A stretch of 64,000 nt of DNA from Glutinoglossum americanum (taxonomy: Eukaryota; Ascomycota; Geoglossomycetes; Geoglossales; Geoglossaceae): positions 54,155 through 118,154 of the forward strand of contig JAGHQL010000073.1 of the NCBI GenBank assembly GCA_020080175.1, read 5' to 3'. The position numbers and the translations under genes were made by a program. Positions 1 to 13,600 of the stretch are shown piece by piece. Under the pieces are notes generated by a model. The model was given only the letters and a program-made list of their open reading frames with translations, did not search any database and was not told the DNA's origin. Every line of letters starts with the position of its first letter. Position 1 is the first letter of the stretch.

Positions 1-331
1 GAAAAACGTTGTCCTGCAAGATGCCGCGGAAGAGGACAAGGTCGATGTCGTTAAAGGTTTTTATTATTACGTCTTCTTCCCAGCAGTCGCTTCTTCGGAG
101 TTCCTTGAGTCGGGCGATGGCGTCTTGTTGTGATTCGGTGAGGGGTCGATTGAGTGCGGATAAAGCGAGGTCTCTAGCTTTTCGAACCTTCATCTTGTTT
201 TGGTAGATGGGCTTATAGTCCTTGTCCTGGAGAATATCGATTTCATCTTGGCTGATGTGGTATTTTGTGCCTCTGTCGACATACACCTTCCTTTCTACGA
301 GCTCGATCCCGTAAAGAGTACGAGCTAGCAT
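1..331 (-). CDS. SprT-like family protein, 5' part (cut by window edge)
   Basis: An open frame runs leftwards from an ATG at 331 to the window edge without a stop, giving about 110 residues. It opens MLARTLYGIELVERKVYV and contains the segments YQNKMKVRKARDLAL, RPLTESQQDAIARL and FNDIDLVLFRGILQDNV. From memory, this arrangement (a helical stretch with RPLT..Q..AI.RL, then FNDID..FF.G.L) resembles the region just before the HExxH zinc site in fungal SprT-like proteins, which are metalloprotease-like proteins linked to repair of DNA-protein crosslinks. The catalytic motif would lie outside the window, so activity cannot be judged. The gene reads leftwards, away from the long empty stretch on its 5' side. 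The family call is from pattern memory and is moderate; that it is a real gene fragment is likely from its coherent composition. Confidence 0.6.
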   Translation of the reverse strand, partial: MLARTLYGIELVERKVYVDRGTKYHISQDEIDILQDKDYKPIYQNKMKVRKARDLALSALNRPLTESQQDAIARLKELRRSDCWEEDVIIKTFNDIDLVLFRGILQDNVF

Positions 332-3300
332 ATCAGGTAGACAAGGGTACCCTAGAGCCTCTCTAATCGTAGGGAATATCTAGGATGGCAGGAGGAAGCT
401 AGAGGTTACGAATGATAAGAGGTGTGACAAAAACCATTCGCATGTAGATTTCTTTTATGCCCGGTTTCCGTGAATTGGTTTGCCAGTATTAACCTGTAAA
501 ACCTAACCTGCTTTCACTTGTCCTTAGGCATATGGATATGCGCATGCTCAAGTGAATGACGGAAGAACTATGAGGAAGCCACAGAATCGTAGTAGACGCA
601 GTCGTGGAATGATCCAACTGGTATTTAGTTTCCACTTTCTCACCCCTAATTACTACTTATCCGACAGTGACTTGGAGATGTAGGACAATCTGTCTGGAGT
701 GCGAGACCAGTGAAGTCTCAACAGCTTATTTGGGGATAACTCCACCCAATAGATGATCTTACATTATGAATGGTGGAATTAGATAACCAAATAGCCTAAT
801 GTACCACACAGCCCTGGAGTTCGAAACGCCTTCTTCAAACAGCGCAAACGCTCGTACATACATGAACGACCATAAGCACCCAGTGACCCCATATTTCCGT
901 GTGGGCCTTGGTTTGGGGCATCTTAACTCAAATTTATACGAGTGTTACTCGCATTTGACACACCTAGAAACTCCGTCGGCTATGCCTTAATACCCAAATG
1001 CGCAATACTCGGAACCTCATGTACAAGCATTTGACCTTTTTGAAGAAAGTATTTCGACATTTATCACTACAGGGTATTAGACTACCTAGATCTGCCTTTT
1101 ATCGCGCAAAACTCGCTATCGAAGGGGGCATTCATGCTTATTCATCCTTAACTCGCTCGTAATGGGCAATGTAACTAAGCTTTGGTGAGGAGAGGCCTAA
1201 GCGAATGCCTATCATATCCTCGGGAATGGCTGCTTTACGCTGCGGGCCATCACTTAAAGCAGCGTGGTTTCTTATCGTTTGAGTAACGGACCTGGGTGAG
1301 GTGGCCCCACTAACTAGAACCATTGGCGCCCCATGGTCGAAACGAACTTGCCCTTAGTAGTACCAGGAACCAGCGAACTGTCTGTGGCCATAATTTCAGG
1401 AACCCGGAGTGATGGAGAGTCCGCGCTATTCTTAGGTGGAGGAGGCTGTTTCATAGCTCCCCCCATCACTGCCTCGACAGCCGCTTGTGCCTGTGTCGGA
1501 GTAATGCCAGACACCACCTGCATCTCCAAGACCGACAGTATGCCACTGATGGAGCTCCACACTGTTTTCCAACTGCGATCCTGAGCCTAAGCGCTTAAAT
1601 ATAGGTCTCAACATAGCTGCGTACGGTGTGGTTTGCCACACCAGTTTCATGGCCACAAGCCAAACGTTGGTTAAGTTTGTCGGTAAATTTTGGGGGTATG
1701 TTAAGTTAACTTTCAACTCGGTGAGGTGCGAGTTTCTAAATGCCTCCGTCGTCGTGATCTTGGTATGCAATGAACCTGCTAGATAACGATGCCACCAGGG
1801 CCCTATCCAGTAAAAGTAGCTGCCAAAAAGGCACTTTCCGTACTCTACGTCAGCCTAGGCAAAAATGACAAAACCCTCCGCTTGAGAATTAGCCACCTGG
1901 AGTAATTCACGCCACACGTCCCGCGACGGGGAAAGGAGAGTCCGATGCGCGGCGTCGCCGAGCTCGAATACGGCCGGCCCACCGACTATCCAAGCGCTGT
2001 GGTTCTGTTTTATGACTAGTTGTATGATCCCTGACTTTAGGAGGCTGTTGAGGGTATCTCAGCCAGGTGGCTTACACAACCCATCCATGACCCAAGCCTT
2101 TCCGTATGCGCTAGGTGTTATATGCGCGGCAGCGGGCAGGTGCCGGTTCTCGGTGCCCCTAAAAAGCCAGCAGGTTACACCCAAATCCGAACACCAAAAC
2201 TTAGAACGGACGCTCGTACTCGGTGTCGGGCATCCCGCCGCTACGGAACTTCGCATAGTGTCGCGCAGCCAGGTCCAAATATTCAGTATCAGCCCCGACA
2301 AATATCTCGGGCCCCTCTTGGTTGCGCTGTGGGCACATATATCGGGACTTCTATCTAAAATATCTGGGTGACAGTGAGGCGATCACGACCAGAAGACGGA
2401 CAAGTCCAGGTTACACGATAAATATCATCCGGCCTGATCCCTTCTAGTCCCACTTAAGAAGAGTTCAATGCCGTTTTCTATACTAGTCCTTAAGAGATAG
2501 GCCATTTTCACTTCAGGAAGCTAGTCGAGATGGCTGACCTGTGGAGCGACATGCCACGACCCAAGTTTCATAGACAATTGCAGGGCACCCAAGGGAACGA
2601 GATCCAGACCGCCTACCTGTTGTAACTCCGCCTGGCTTCTGATGATAGAAAAGCTGTTGACTAGAACTTCATCTACCGGTACCGTCCTATCTAATAGAAC
2701 ATCTTCGGGCTTGGTCAAGCGTAAGCCTTTGAGAGGTTCCCAGGACGGCGAAGTTGAGATAGCTGGCAGCAAGATGATAGCATCACGGCGCTAGGTCTGT
2801 TCAACTTTCTAAATCAACTTGGAGTTTGTCGGAAGATCGGCGCACGGTTCGACCACTACCGCTTCAACCATCGTTCCTTGCCTGGTCGCTCCCATCTTAG
2901 CTAGCCGTGGAGCATATTCTATCCCTACATTCAGTAGACTGTAGGCTAGTACTCGGTAGTTTAGGTGCCATGGCCAGGTTAGCTGGTTGATCATATAGCA
3001 GTTTCGAAGGACACCAACCCTAGAGAGAAGACTGGTCTCCTCCATATCAATATCAACACAACAGAGTACGCCAAACATATTGGCAGTGGCAATTAGATAT
3101 CCGGCGGCATCGCTTTAGACGACTAACAGGCAGATGGTAGTGCCGTAGGGGTACCCGAATTTCGCCGTGATATCCATAACTAGCACCGATATTTGGGCCA
3201 CGGAAGAGATGGCAGTGCAGGTCCCGCGGTCGATCATGGTGCCTCTTTCCGAGCCCAGAATCGAGGGAACTGGGTGGAGCTCGTTCCTGCCCCTACTCCG

Positions 3301-6300
3301 TACTGGATCCGCGACATATTCTGCGACATATTCGCCTAGAGATCGTTCACGGCCCAATTCCTCATTCGCGCTGCCGCCTTCGGTCAACCTCGCACGGTAT
3401 ACCGAGACGTGACCGAGGGAACCGAGCGTCGGCCCCAAGATCGAGCAGCCAGGCTCCCGGATATAGCCTTCCCGAGACCCCTCCTCCCTGGCCCTACGAG
3501 GCACTCCGTTATATCATGTTGGAATCCGATGCCGTCTGAAACACGGGAACCACTCTTGCCGACCATCCCTCTTAATCTATGAGGATTCACGGGATAATGA
3601 GTAAATAGTGAGTTACTGTGTAGGAAATGGACATTTCGGCGTGGTTTTCTCCCGCGCATGGTCTCTGTTGTTATGTGGTGACGTCATGGATGTCTTGGCT
3701 ACCAAGACGACGTCCGCTTAGTGTTGAGCACTCAGCTCGGCAGCATGCTCATACTGAGAGGTATTCTGCATACCCGATATTGTATTGGAAAAGTCTGCTC
3801 CAGTTATTGCTTGTCTCAGTACCCCTCTATTGGTATTCGGAGGCTATGGCGCATCGCCTTTCTTTCCTATCTATATTCCCTACGATTGTACCACTTCTTC
3901 ATGTATTAGGATCCTAAGAATCAAGCCAAGTTATATTCCTTTAGCTATATACAGTTGGTCACCTTGCGCAGCGCTGAGCTGCACTGCTTTTCAGTCTACA
4001 CGAGACGCCACCATTACACAAGATTTCAATAGTCTCAACACCAACACCACATCTTCCCATTATCGCCATCCACAATACACATCACGAATGAAAGCTAAAT
4101 CTATACAGTTCCATAGACTAGCTATCTCGAGAGAGTGGAAAAGGTACAAGAGGGTACGTGTGTTGGGAAGGGAGAGTGTTTATTCCGACCGGTTACTAGA
4201 AGGACCCTTGTAAAATCACTATTGAGACCATCTCAACATTACGTGCGGGTTAGCACTATACATGCATATAAGTTCTCGCCACTTACTCGATTCAAACTTT
4301 TTCTCCTAAAATCTATAAAACTCAATACCAGCAGTAGGCCTCGCGACCACGAGGTGTTGGGGCACATGATCGGGAGGGAACTAACGGAATTAAGTTTATA
4401 GATTCAACTTATTTTTTTACCGTTTCTAAAGCCCTCCGGCCTACTTGAATTCGCAGAATCGCACCGTCCTCCCCGTCGCCCGTCCATCTCGGGCTGAACT
4501 GTGGAACGGTAGGTTGCCAATAGTGCACATAGCATCCAAAAGTTTTGGTACATTTGCAGCATGAAGGGAATTAGCATGAAAATTCTGCAATGACAGTATG
4601 AGCTCAATTCTTACCGAAATCCTCAACAGCCACATTGAAATTGTAGCTAGTGTATTAGTATACTGGGCTTTCTTTGTATTATAACTAGGTATACATATGG
4701 TGTAGTAATGCTTTGAAAAACAGGTCTTAATTGTGACTGAATATGTCACGGCGGCCGCCGAACAGCCTAGAAGGAGGTTTAGCCCTAGGAGGGGGCCGGC
4801 GGGGCATAGGAAAGGCTGCACCTATATGTAATATACCAAGACGTAGACATTGGCAAATCGAAGAGGGCTCAGGTGCGTTACCACCTTCGAGCTCCGGGCC
4901 ACAATGAGTATATATATGAGGCTGAAGAGGGCCTGAGACAGGAACCTCACCGGCCAAACTCCATAGACACCCTAAACGTACTATTAAGCAAGAATCTATT
5001 CTACCCCCTCGCGCTGAGGCGGCCGGCCTTACTTAAATAAGCCGCTGTTACAAATATTAGTAGTTGAATGTTCATACATAATAAAGTACCCTATCATTAA
5101 ATCGAGGTTACTGCGGGATTTTTTGAACGGGAAAAAACTACTCTTGCGGATTAGTTAGCTTGTTCTCCTAACTTGAACCGTATAGAAAATTTATAAAGTT
5201 ACTTTAAAAGAGCTACAAACAATAGAGACACTATTCCTAAAACCTAAAAGGAACTTTCAATAGTCATTAAGGAAAGCAGGAGTGCATAGGTATTGAAGAC
5301 TTCAATAGCATGATTGTAGGTATATATAGGAAGGACTCTTCTCACTCCGTAGGCCGACAGAACTAATATATTCTACTTACATGCTCGTTCCCATTCCTTC
5401 GCTCGTGCCATAACCTCCAACAATAGCTTTTCTTTTTTTTTTACTTCACTTATTTGTAACAAGGCGAATTTTTTGAGCCTACAATCAATACAATAAACAT
5501 AGGATTGAGCGTTGCGCACTCCGAACAAGACTCTCCCACAATTCCAATTTTGGCGGGGTATCGAAACTTTTTGACACCATATGTCCATGGAATCTGGCAC
5601 CATAATGTCCTTATCGCCCGCGAAATTCGGTAGAAACCAGGTAGAGGAGTGGACTCGGATACCCCACAAAGGACTTGCATACCACGGAAACTATAGCCAT
5701 AGCGTGGCATACCAATCGCACAAGCCGAATAAAAGAAATTACTCTCACAAAGTAACCGCATCTAAAAACTTTGTCTTTCTAACACCACCCAGCCTTTAAT
5801 ATCGACCGGGTTCTTTACTGACTTTTTTGTGGCGAATATTTGCCCATTTAATCCGTTTACCCTCATCGACTTTACGGCGCCCCACACGGATAGTAACCCC
5901 GCGAGCTTGCTCCGTGATACGATGTGAGGGCGGGTCGGTGGGTAGTCAAGATTGAATAGCCGATTCTAGCTACCTCAGCTGCATGTGGGCCTTAGTGCGG
6001 CCAGGGAGGGTTTCCGGGCTCGGTATCTGAGATCTCACGTGGTCCCACTAGGGTTTCATGGCCCGGGTTGTGGGGCGGTGTTCCAGGCCGGGTATCCTCC
6101 TTGGTTTTTTCACGGCCTCCTGTATCGTCCGTGCTTCTTTTAACTTCCTTGGGTGGACGGATGTATAAGGGGCCAAAGCGTCCATGTGGGGCAGGCGGAG
6201 TTATTCTCAGCTATGGCCGCAAGGGGGTGTAACTCGCTGAGAAATCGCCTCCTCTCTAAGGCCCCATGCTTATTTGGTACTTCTTCCGCTAACTTCCCAT

Positions 6301-8984
6301 GCTGGTCTCGTATCAGGCCGGGTGGTTGATGGCCGCGATCGTGTCGGTGCCTTCTCGCCGAGGATCCCCCTTCTACGATCAGGTACGGAGGCTATTGATC
6401 CGGCGGAATTCGGCCTGTCTCGCGGTATTCTAGTAGATAATTTGAGAAATCTGGTCTGGTAGCCTTTGCACAGATCCAGAAGGGTGAACCGCCGATGTGA
6501 GGCACCCGAGCTCTTTACGGTACATTTAGCTTTCTGTAACTGGCCCTGTGAGATATTTTGTTATCCCGGCTGTCGCGTTTCAGGGACAAGCCTAATGCCT
6601 CTTGCTCATTCATTTCTCAAGCCTCTAGGCTTTGATGCAAACATTAGTTGAGCAAGTAGTTACGGTGGTGCTCACAGATGGATATTGTGGGATGGGATCG
6701 GCGTTGAAGTGGGAATCTTTAGGACCTGGCATCGGTACAGAACATCTCAGAGTAGTCACTCTGAAACTCTCGAATACAATCTAGTACAATCTAGGCCTCA
6801 TCCACTCCCTCAAGCCATAACGGCCGTATGGAGCCGAGCGTCCCGCAGGTTGTCATGGAGTACCGACTTAATTTCGTGATGTATCTCTGGCCTCACAAGG
6901 TAGTATTTGATGGTGGGAAGGGCATTAAAGAAGCCCTCTATCATATCCAACCAACTTTGGTTCCCTACAAATCGCGAAAGGCTTAGTAACTAGGCTTCTG
7001 TATGGGCTTTGAATGCAACTTACTGATTGGCAACATTCAGAGTGCCAGCAAACCACAAGATAGCAGCAGTCTCAATGGGTACTAGGGAAGCTGACATTCG
7101 AGTTGTATCGGCCCACGGCATGATCCGTTGTGGTGAGCAGGCCGTGAGAATGCAGAATAGACGAAACCAAGTACACGGGAATTGCAGCAAACAGTATTCC
7201 CGAGACCGGGAGTGACCCTCATGCGATATGAGAGCCACTCCCGTAGAATCATGCATGCTGCCGAGTAGCATACCCTCTCTAGAGAATGCTTTGTTCTCTT
7301 GTGCTCCTAGCCTGGGCATCGGAGGATGTGGTAGAGAGGAAGACGTGGCGTTGCGGATTGAGACAAGCGCTTACCCTCAGTGGCTTGTCTCCTACCGCGC
7401 TATGCTGGTTAAATTAACGGGCAGCTAAAACTATATTTAGCACAGTATTTCTCTGCCTTGCTGACTGCCTGATGTGATTAGCGGGGACGGACTTTTTTTT
7501 TCCCTTATGTAAAATAATGTCCCTGCAGCGCCCGTGCGGACTAGCGTGGGGATACCACGGCGGCACAGGGCATAAGTTTTGTCGGTCTCGATCTATATCG
7601 TACGCGAAGTTCGGAAACACCACAACTCAGCCAAAACACTTTGAAAAAAAGTCAGAGAAACGAGGATTAGCGGGAAATCATCCATACATCGTGCCTGGGA
7701 ATTTTCGGAAAATTCTGCTGAGCGGTTGCTGTTTGTGCGGTGTTGAGGTCACTCGGCAGTTCCCGACCATCTAACAAAACCTATGGGCAGGACTTTCCCC
7801 TGCACCCACCCGTGCACCATGTACCCCAAGTACACCCGATGCGTATTTTCTAAACCGCCCTGCTTCGCCACAGCTGTGACGGGCGCGGCAGCCTTGCCGA
7901 ACACGCCTGAACGGCCGTTTTGAAGCGTCTGCCCGACCCGCAACTGTTGGAAAGTCGGTGGATAAAACCAACCGGTTAATGCGATGGGGTAGGACAACCT
8001 GAGCCGTTGGATGCCCGTCGACGGGAGGGTGGAGAGAGCGATGACAGGGGGCTGGCGTGGTTCTCAGGCCGAGGTTCGTGCACCAGACAGCACCCTTGAC
8101 GAGGCTAACGCCGAAGGCGGCGCGAAAAAGTTAATGCCTAACGATTTGGGTCGTCCCGCCCGATCGATCACGGTGGTGTTCTGGTCTGCAGGGGCGTGCA
8201 GAGTAGACTTGGCCAAGTGCCTGATGTGCAGTACCAGGGTATAATTACATGGGGCTCGGATTGGCTAGCGTGAGTCACTGTTTTCTTTCCACCTTCCATC
8301 GCCATCTGTTTTAATGCTTATTTCGGCATAGGCCAGCGCGGCAACTCCAGGGCTCATGTACTCTATCCGAGTGCAGCACGTCGGGCATGACACCCGCTCG
8401 TTTCGCTTCCCCAGCCCCAGCAATCGTGGGCCGGGTTGCTCTCACCCTGTACGAAACAGGATTCCGTCATGAGCCGCTTCTGAGAGTTATTTTCGAGCGT
8501 GATTCGGCTTCGCTGAGGGGAAGGAAGGCTCTCCCATGAGGGTTGCGTGACCGATTGGTACGAATATGTGACCCGACCGCCTAGCTGCCGTGTCTGCCTT
8601 AGCCCACCCAGAAATTGTATGCGCATCCTAGCGATGGTCAGGGATGTAGGATGCATACCCTCTCCGCCAATATGGGTGGCAGGAGACGCCCCTCTATATA
8701 TTCTCTCTAAGTCCGATGCGTCTCGCTATTCAAGCAATCGTTTAGTTTTTTTCGTATTTCCATACCCACAGGTACACCTAAGGCCGCAGTGGTGGTCCGT
8801 GCCCCCCTCTAGCCACACTCTCGCTCCGGCGGTGTTCTTCCCCACGCTATTTACACTGCGTTCTGCTACCACGCTCCGCTCGACAGAGCTAGGCCCCCAG
8901 TGTTATATATAGCTTCGCAGCAGACCTCTTGCATTCAAACCTATTGAACCACGAAGCGATCCGCAAAACCCCATAGGAGCCGCT
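332..8984. other. Long stretch with no recognisable gene
   Basis: Only short open frames of 60-140 codons occur here, on both strands. None has a recognisable domain, consistent codon use or splice partners. Composition is mixed, with an AT-rich patch around 5.0-5.5 kb and a GC-rich patch around 5.9-6.2 kb. I see no terminal repeats, target duplications or transposase remnants. This may be old, decayed sequence or spacer. Confidence 0.5.
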
Positions 8985-10658
8985 ATGCCTAGGTCGCCGA
9001 AGAATATAGTGGTTGTGGAGGATGCATCCTATATGAAGGCTCCCAGACAGGACCCGGAGGTAGCCAAACCAGAAGGGCGGGACGTGTCGATTCCAAGGAC
9101 TCCTAGCCGAACTAGACTACGACCGGAAAGCCGCCACAAGCCTTGTAGCACATCGATGGAAAATGCGCCGGCTCAGCCGGCTCATACTCGGGGGCTCGGT
9201 ACATCTGGGCATCGTGCAGAAGATTTACTAGCCAGCTACCTGCAAAATTTGCAGCTACGAGAAACGGTGGAAAGGCAGGATGGTCTCACAGCATCGCCGG
9301 GATCTCCGGAATCACCTTCTAGTGAAGGTTACAACAGCATATGGGGGACACCAGAGTCAAGTGGCGGCAACACATCATCGGCCTGTACTACCCCTAGCCC
9401 ACGGTATCGTCACCGGGTCTCACTCAGGGAAGAACCATCATCCCCTACGACTGCGCACCGTCCGGGGGGTTCGTCCAGAACGCATAGTGCTGCTGTCCCT
9501 GTCCAAAAAACAGGCCGTAACACTGCTGCGGAGGAAGCGAACATTGGCACGAATCATGGCTCCGCCAAAACCGCCCAATACCCGCCCCTCCTAGGCAGGG
9601 AGAGCGTCCCTGAGGTGCTCACCAAAGACTTGGGATCCCGAGACATGATTGATGGGGAAATATATGCCTACAAGACTAGTAGGTATCCCGGGCTGATAAA
9701 GATAGGCTACACAAAAAATGCTTCCCGAGAACGTGCAAAGGCGTGGGGGCAGGGGTGCGGGTACAAGGCCACAGTACTGTATCCTAAAGCCCCAAATGGG
9801 GGGGTGCGGCTACCCCATGCCCACCGAGCCGAATCTCTTATTATGGCGGAGCTCGGCTACTGCCGAAAGAGACTTCCCCCTTGCATGGAATGTGCGAGAC
9901 AACATGAAGAGTGGTTCGAAATCGAGCTCGAGAGCATGGTTGAAATCATCGAAAAATGGAGTCTCTGGATTCTACGACGCCCTTACCAGGAAACCGGTGG
10001 AGTATGGAGGCTTAAGATGCACCTCTGCAATATCTTAGATCGACTCGAGCGATACCCGGATATCTCCCCTAAGCCATACGAACGGAAGCTCATCCCACAG
10101 TTCCCCCGTCGACCCCCAACCGGCGGTCTGCCGCGCAAGAGGTCTGGGGGGTACGCCAAAAAGGTAAAGCGGGCTATAAAGGCAAGCCTAAGCGGTGCGA
10201 AGAGGCCCGCTGGAATGTCACTGCAAATACCAATGGATAAGCAACAGGCCGGCCAGACGAAAGCAGCGGAGCCGGTGCCGGCCGAGCCATCAACGACAAC
10301 AGCAGCAACAGCAGCGACACCAGTACCCACCACCGCGCTCCCCGACCCGCGATTACCATCCAAACCCCCGCCCCCCACCACCACTACCACCGCCACTCGA
10401 GGACCTCCACAGGCCACTCACAGCACCACACGCTTCCTACGCGATCCCAGCGCAGCCCCCAAACCCCCAATACCGGACGCGAACCCCATCCTCGACCGCA
10501 TCCTGAAGTTCCTGCTGAAGCTCGTCCTCCTTCACATAGCCGCGTCTTTCATACTGTCTTTCTACCCGCAGCAGGATTCTCTGGCGGTGAGGGCTGTGCT
10601 TTTGTTTGTCTATTTCTATTTCTTGCCGTCGGAGCGGGGGTGGGCGACCGTTCGATGA
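8985..10658 (+). CDS. T5orf172 (GIY-YIG-like, MUG113-type) domain protein with C-terminal membrane segment
   Basis: This is a single-exon frame of 557 residues. Residues 1-200 are Ser/Pro-rich and probably disordered. From about residue 222 comes the T5orf172 domain: GEIYAYKTSRYPGLIKIGYT is the IYxxK..IKIGxT signature, followed by RAKAWGQGCG, then HRAESLIMAELG and EEWFEIE. T5orf172/DUF1766 is related to GIY-YIG nucleases and is named in fungi for fission yeast meiotically up-regulated gene 113; the substrate is not known. After the domain comes a basic Pro/Thr/Ala-rich linker (residues 360-500). The C-terminal 50 residues include a hydrophobic segment (KFLLKLVLLHIAASFILSF) that could anchor the protein in a membrane, which would be unusual for a nuclease-like protein. 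The start is the first ATG after upstream stops. The next gene at 16.5 kb carries CIG..RCxxxI modules that, from memory, often accompany T5orf172 in fungi. Confidence 0.82.
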   Translation: MPRSPKNIVVVEDASYMKAPRQDPEVAKPEGRDVSIPRTPSRTRLRPESRHKPCSTSMENAPAQPAHTRGLGTSGHRAEDLLASYLQNLQLRETVERQDGLTASPGSPESPSSEGYNSIWGTPESSGGNTSSACTTPSPRYRHRVSLREEPSSPTTAHRPGGSSRTHSAAVPVQKTGRNTAAEEANIGTNHGSAKTAQYPPLLGRESVPEVLTKDLGSRDMIDGEIYAYKTSRYPGLIKIGYTKNASRERAKAWGQGCGYKATVLYPKAPNGGVRLPHAHRAESLIMAELGYCRKRLPPCMECARQHEEWFEIELESMVEIIEKWSLWILRRPYQETGGVWRLKMHLCNILDRLERYPDISPKPYERKLIPQFPRRPPTGGLPRKRSGGYAKKVKRAIKASLSGAKRPAGMSLQIPMDKQQAGQTKAAEPVPAEPSTTTAATAATPVPTTALPDPRLPSKPPPPTTTTTATRGPPQATHSTTRFLRDPSAAPKPPIPDANPILDRILKFLLKLVLLHIAASFILSFYPQQDSLAVRAVLLFVYFYFLPSERGWATVR

Positions 10659-13600
10659 TGAGTTGTTGGGTGGGTGGTTGCTGGTGTGCATATGTGTGGT
10701 TTTTTGGCGTTTTGGCAGGGGCGAATACCATGGGTGGGTTTTTTGCCTTTTGTCCTTTGGGTTCCGGTACGGCGTTATAACGTATGTGCATTTTTGGGGG
10801 GCGATGCTTTAAGGCGTTTCAACGGTGTTGGGAGGGTGCATTTTTTTCGCATTTGAGCACTAGACATGGGGATGGTATTTCGTCGCTTCGGGTTTCTGTA
10901 TGTATTGGGCTCCGTGGGGTTTTCTACATTGAATTTTGAAAGCATTTTCCACTTCGGTCGGAGTGTGCACTCTATGGGAGTCTGCCGAGTGGGGCCCGTT
11001 TCCACAGCCAAAACCACAAGGGGCGAAAGAGATTGGCCATGACCGGGGGAAGGGAGCAGTGCTGCTACGGGGTAATTCTGCGGAGCTTGAAAGAGTAGAT
11101 TGATCCCGCCTCACCATACTTTGAGAAGTGTAGCCTGCTTACATACAGTACTGGATCAAAAGTGTCAAGACGCTTTTACAGGAATCAAGCAGCGTCGCTC
11201 TGCAAATGTCCCATCGCTTTTAAACGCCGACCGTATGCATCGCGAGGGCGAGTGCGAGTGAAATGTGGAAATGTGCGGCGCAGTAATATTTCTGTCGCAT
11301 CTTTCGGTCTGCGCCGCACGCTTGCGCGCTGTAATTGGATTTTTATGTGGGTTTCCCGGGAACTCCTGGCTCCGCTCATCGCTCATTAAGATAACAAGCG
11401 CCGCGGTTCTCCCAAGAAACGAATCTCTCTCCATAGCCGTTTTTCTTTCGAAGCCTCATGCCGTTCAAGCTATGGACTCTATTAGAATTAAACTTGCACC
11501 CGTCACCGACAAGTGCGTTACCTACCGTGTGGAAAGTATGTAGTTTTCTCGCTCATTTTTGGTGTGTTTTCTGCAAATTTTTGCTGCGTACTTTCCGCAT
11601 AGTACTATGGCTATCGAGCGAAACAAACCCACCTAATACACCTCATTGCGCTTTTCGATTCTGGTCAATAATATCTACCGTTTGGACGAATTGGATCTTC
11701 TCTTACCTCGGGGGAGCCATTGTACCAACGAACGCTACCACCGTCGTGCCATATCTAGGTGGCGGGCTACAGTATCCCTGGGCTGTTACGGCTACTTTCT
11801 TACTGGCACCGTGTTCCACCGCTCCATGGACAACCGGCGATATCTCTAGCACAAAGTGCCTCTTTATCTTTGCTATATCATCCAACCCTTGCCGCTGCTA
11901 GTTCTCCGGGCGGTCGATTTCGAAAGTCGGACTTGGCCAGTTGGATTTGACTACTCTAGAAATTTTGAGTTTCAGTGGGCGCTCTGCCTATCGCTTGTGG
12001 CATCCCCTAACTGAAGCCGACTGTGCGATCGAGCGACCCACAATACGACAAAGCTGCGACTCATTTAGCCAACTCTAAGTGCACTGAGTTAGCTAATTTT
12101 CGCTTCAGGATGAAGTCGTGGGCTTGGAGCGTACTATCGGCTAGATTCTCACAAATGCAAAAAGGAGGTCGTAAGCTAGCCTGCAAACCGTGCGTGGCAT
12201 CACTGGAGGCATTCCAGTGATGATGATCTACAAAAAGCTGATTTTAGTTGGTTGCAGCCGCTAAAGATGCGAAAGGTCCGGGACGTTCGATCGATGACCT
12301 GAAAATGACGCTCTCTGTGGACTGTCTGGAGACATGCTTGGGATTTGGTAACTCTAGAATGACGCGCCTGGGCTGGCGTATCTCTGGAGCTAATGACTGA
12401 GCATAGAAGGCTTTGATCTCCTCAGGGCTATCGGTCGATAAGTCCAACTCGCTAACTATATAGTTTCTGGGTGTGGCAATTTATGGCCTGGAGAGCGATC
12501 CTAATGAAGACAATAACGATAGAAAAGCCAGCGATAGGATCCGGTGGATCGATTCCGACGCCTCCACCTACTCACTTCTTGGAGAGTCTCGGACTGAAGC
12601 AAGCACGAAGATCTCATCTGTCGCAGAATGATCTACTTGTTTTATTTAGGGTGAAACGGATGAAGTCGCAATTGGTATAGGACCAGGCGCTTCGCTACCA
12701 TCTGATACTGTGGTAGCGCTTCCAATGCGGCGCCTGGTGATGTGAAGGATTCCGTGAGTTTTATTTTACTTAAAGTTACCTTTTGCTCTGGCTTTAATCC
12801 TAGGGCAAGCTCATAGTTAATCTCACAGAGAATCAGGATATCTCCAATTTTATTGCCATCACGCAGACCCGCGCCAAAATTCTTCGACCTCTTAACTGAG
12901 TTTAGTTAGCGACACCACTCCGAAATTGCTTACCCGTATAATCAACAAGCCTGGCGGCGAAACCCCATTCACAAACATTTGCGCTGCTAGAGGAAGATGC
13001 TCCAATAGTGCGAATCACCTAGTATGCCAGCCTAGCTAAGCCCAAGATCATCGCATCAATAAAATCGCTTTTGAATAGCTTCGAGAGGGCCGACGGCGCG
13101 GGCAGCGAGGGCGGCCTAACTAAATTTTGGTGAGCTAGCGCCTCAGGGGTGACTGCAAAAGCCTGAAGATTTGGTTGGGGCCCTCGTGAATGGCTAATAT
13201 TTTGGCAGGTCGGATTCGCAACTCTGGCGGGGGAACTCTGAGCAACTGAAGCGGAGAAAGAGCGACCCCAAGGCAGGGTCGTTGCCCCAGGTTTGAGGGG
13301 GAGACGAAAGCGCTTAAATGTAATTCCAATTGGAACAGGTATGGCCAAACGCTTGTATTCGCAGTATGTAGAGAGAATGAAGTCTAATACAAATCGCAGG
13401 TCTCAAAGCGTTGTTGGCTTCGCATGGGCGAACTTCCCTAGCACAACGGCAGCTAGGATAGACAGCCTTCCTATAAGGAGAAGAAAGCGAACGATCTGGT
13501 GATTCCACTTTTTGTGTACGGACTCACAATTGCGGAACATGTATGTCAACGGCTTCTATTCGTGAAATGCAAAAACTGGAGACTAACTAAGGAGTGAACA

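Noticed and set aside
9983-10417. 144-codon minus-strand frame opposite the T5orf172 gene
   Set aside because: Low-complexity Gly/Val/Ala translation produced by the Pro/Thr/Ala-rich linker on the real strand.
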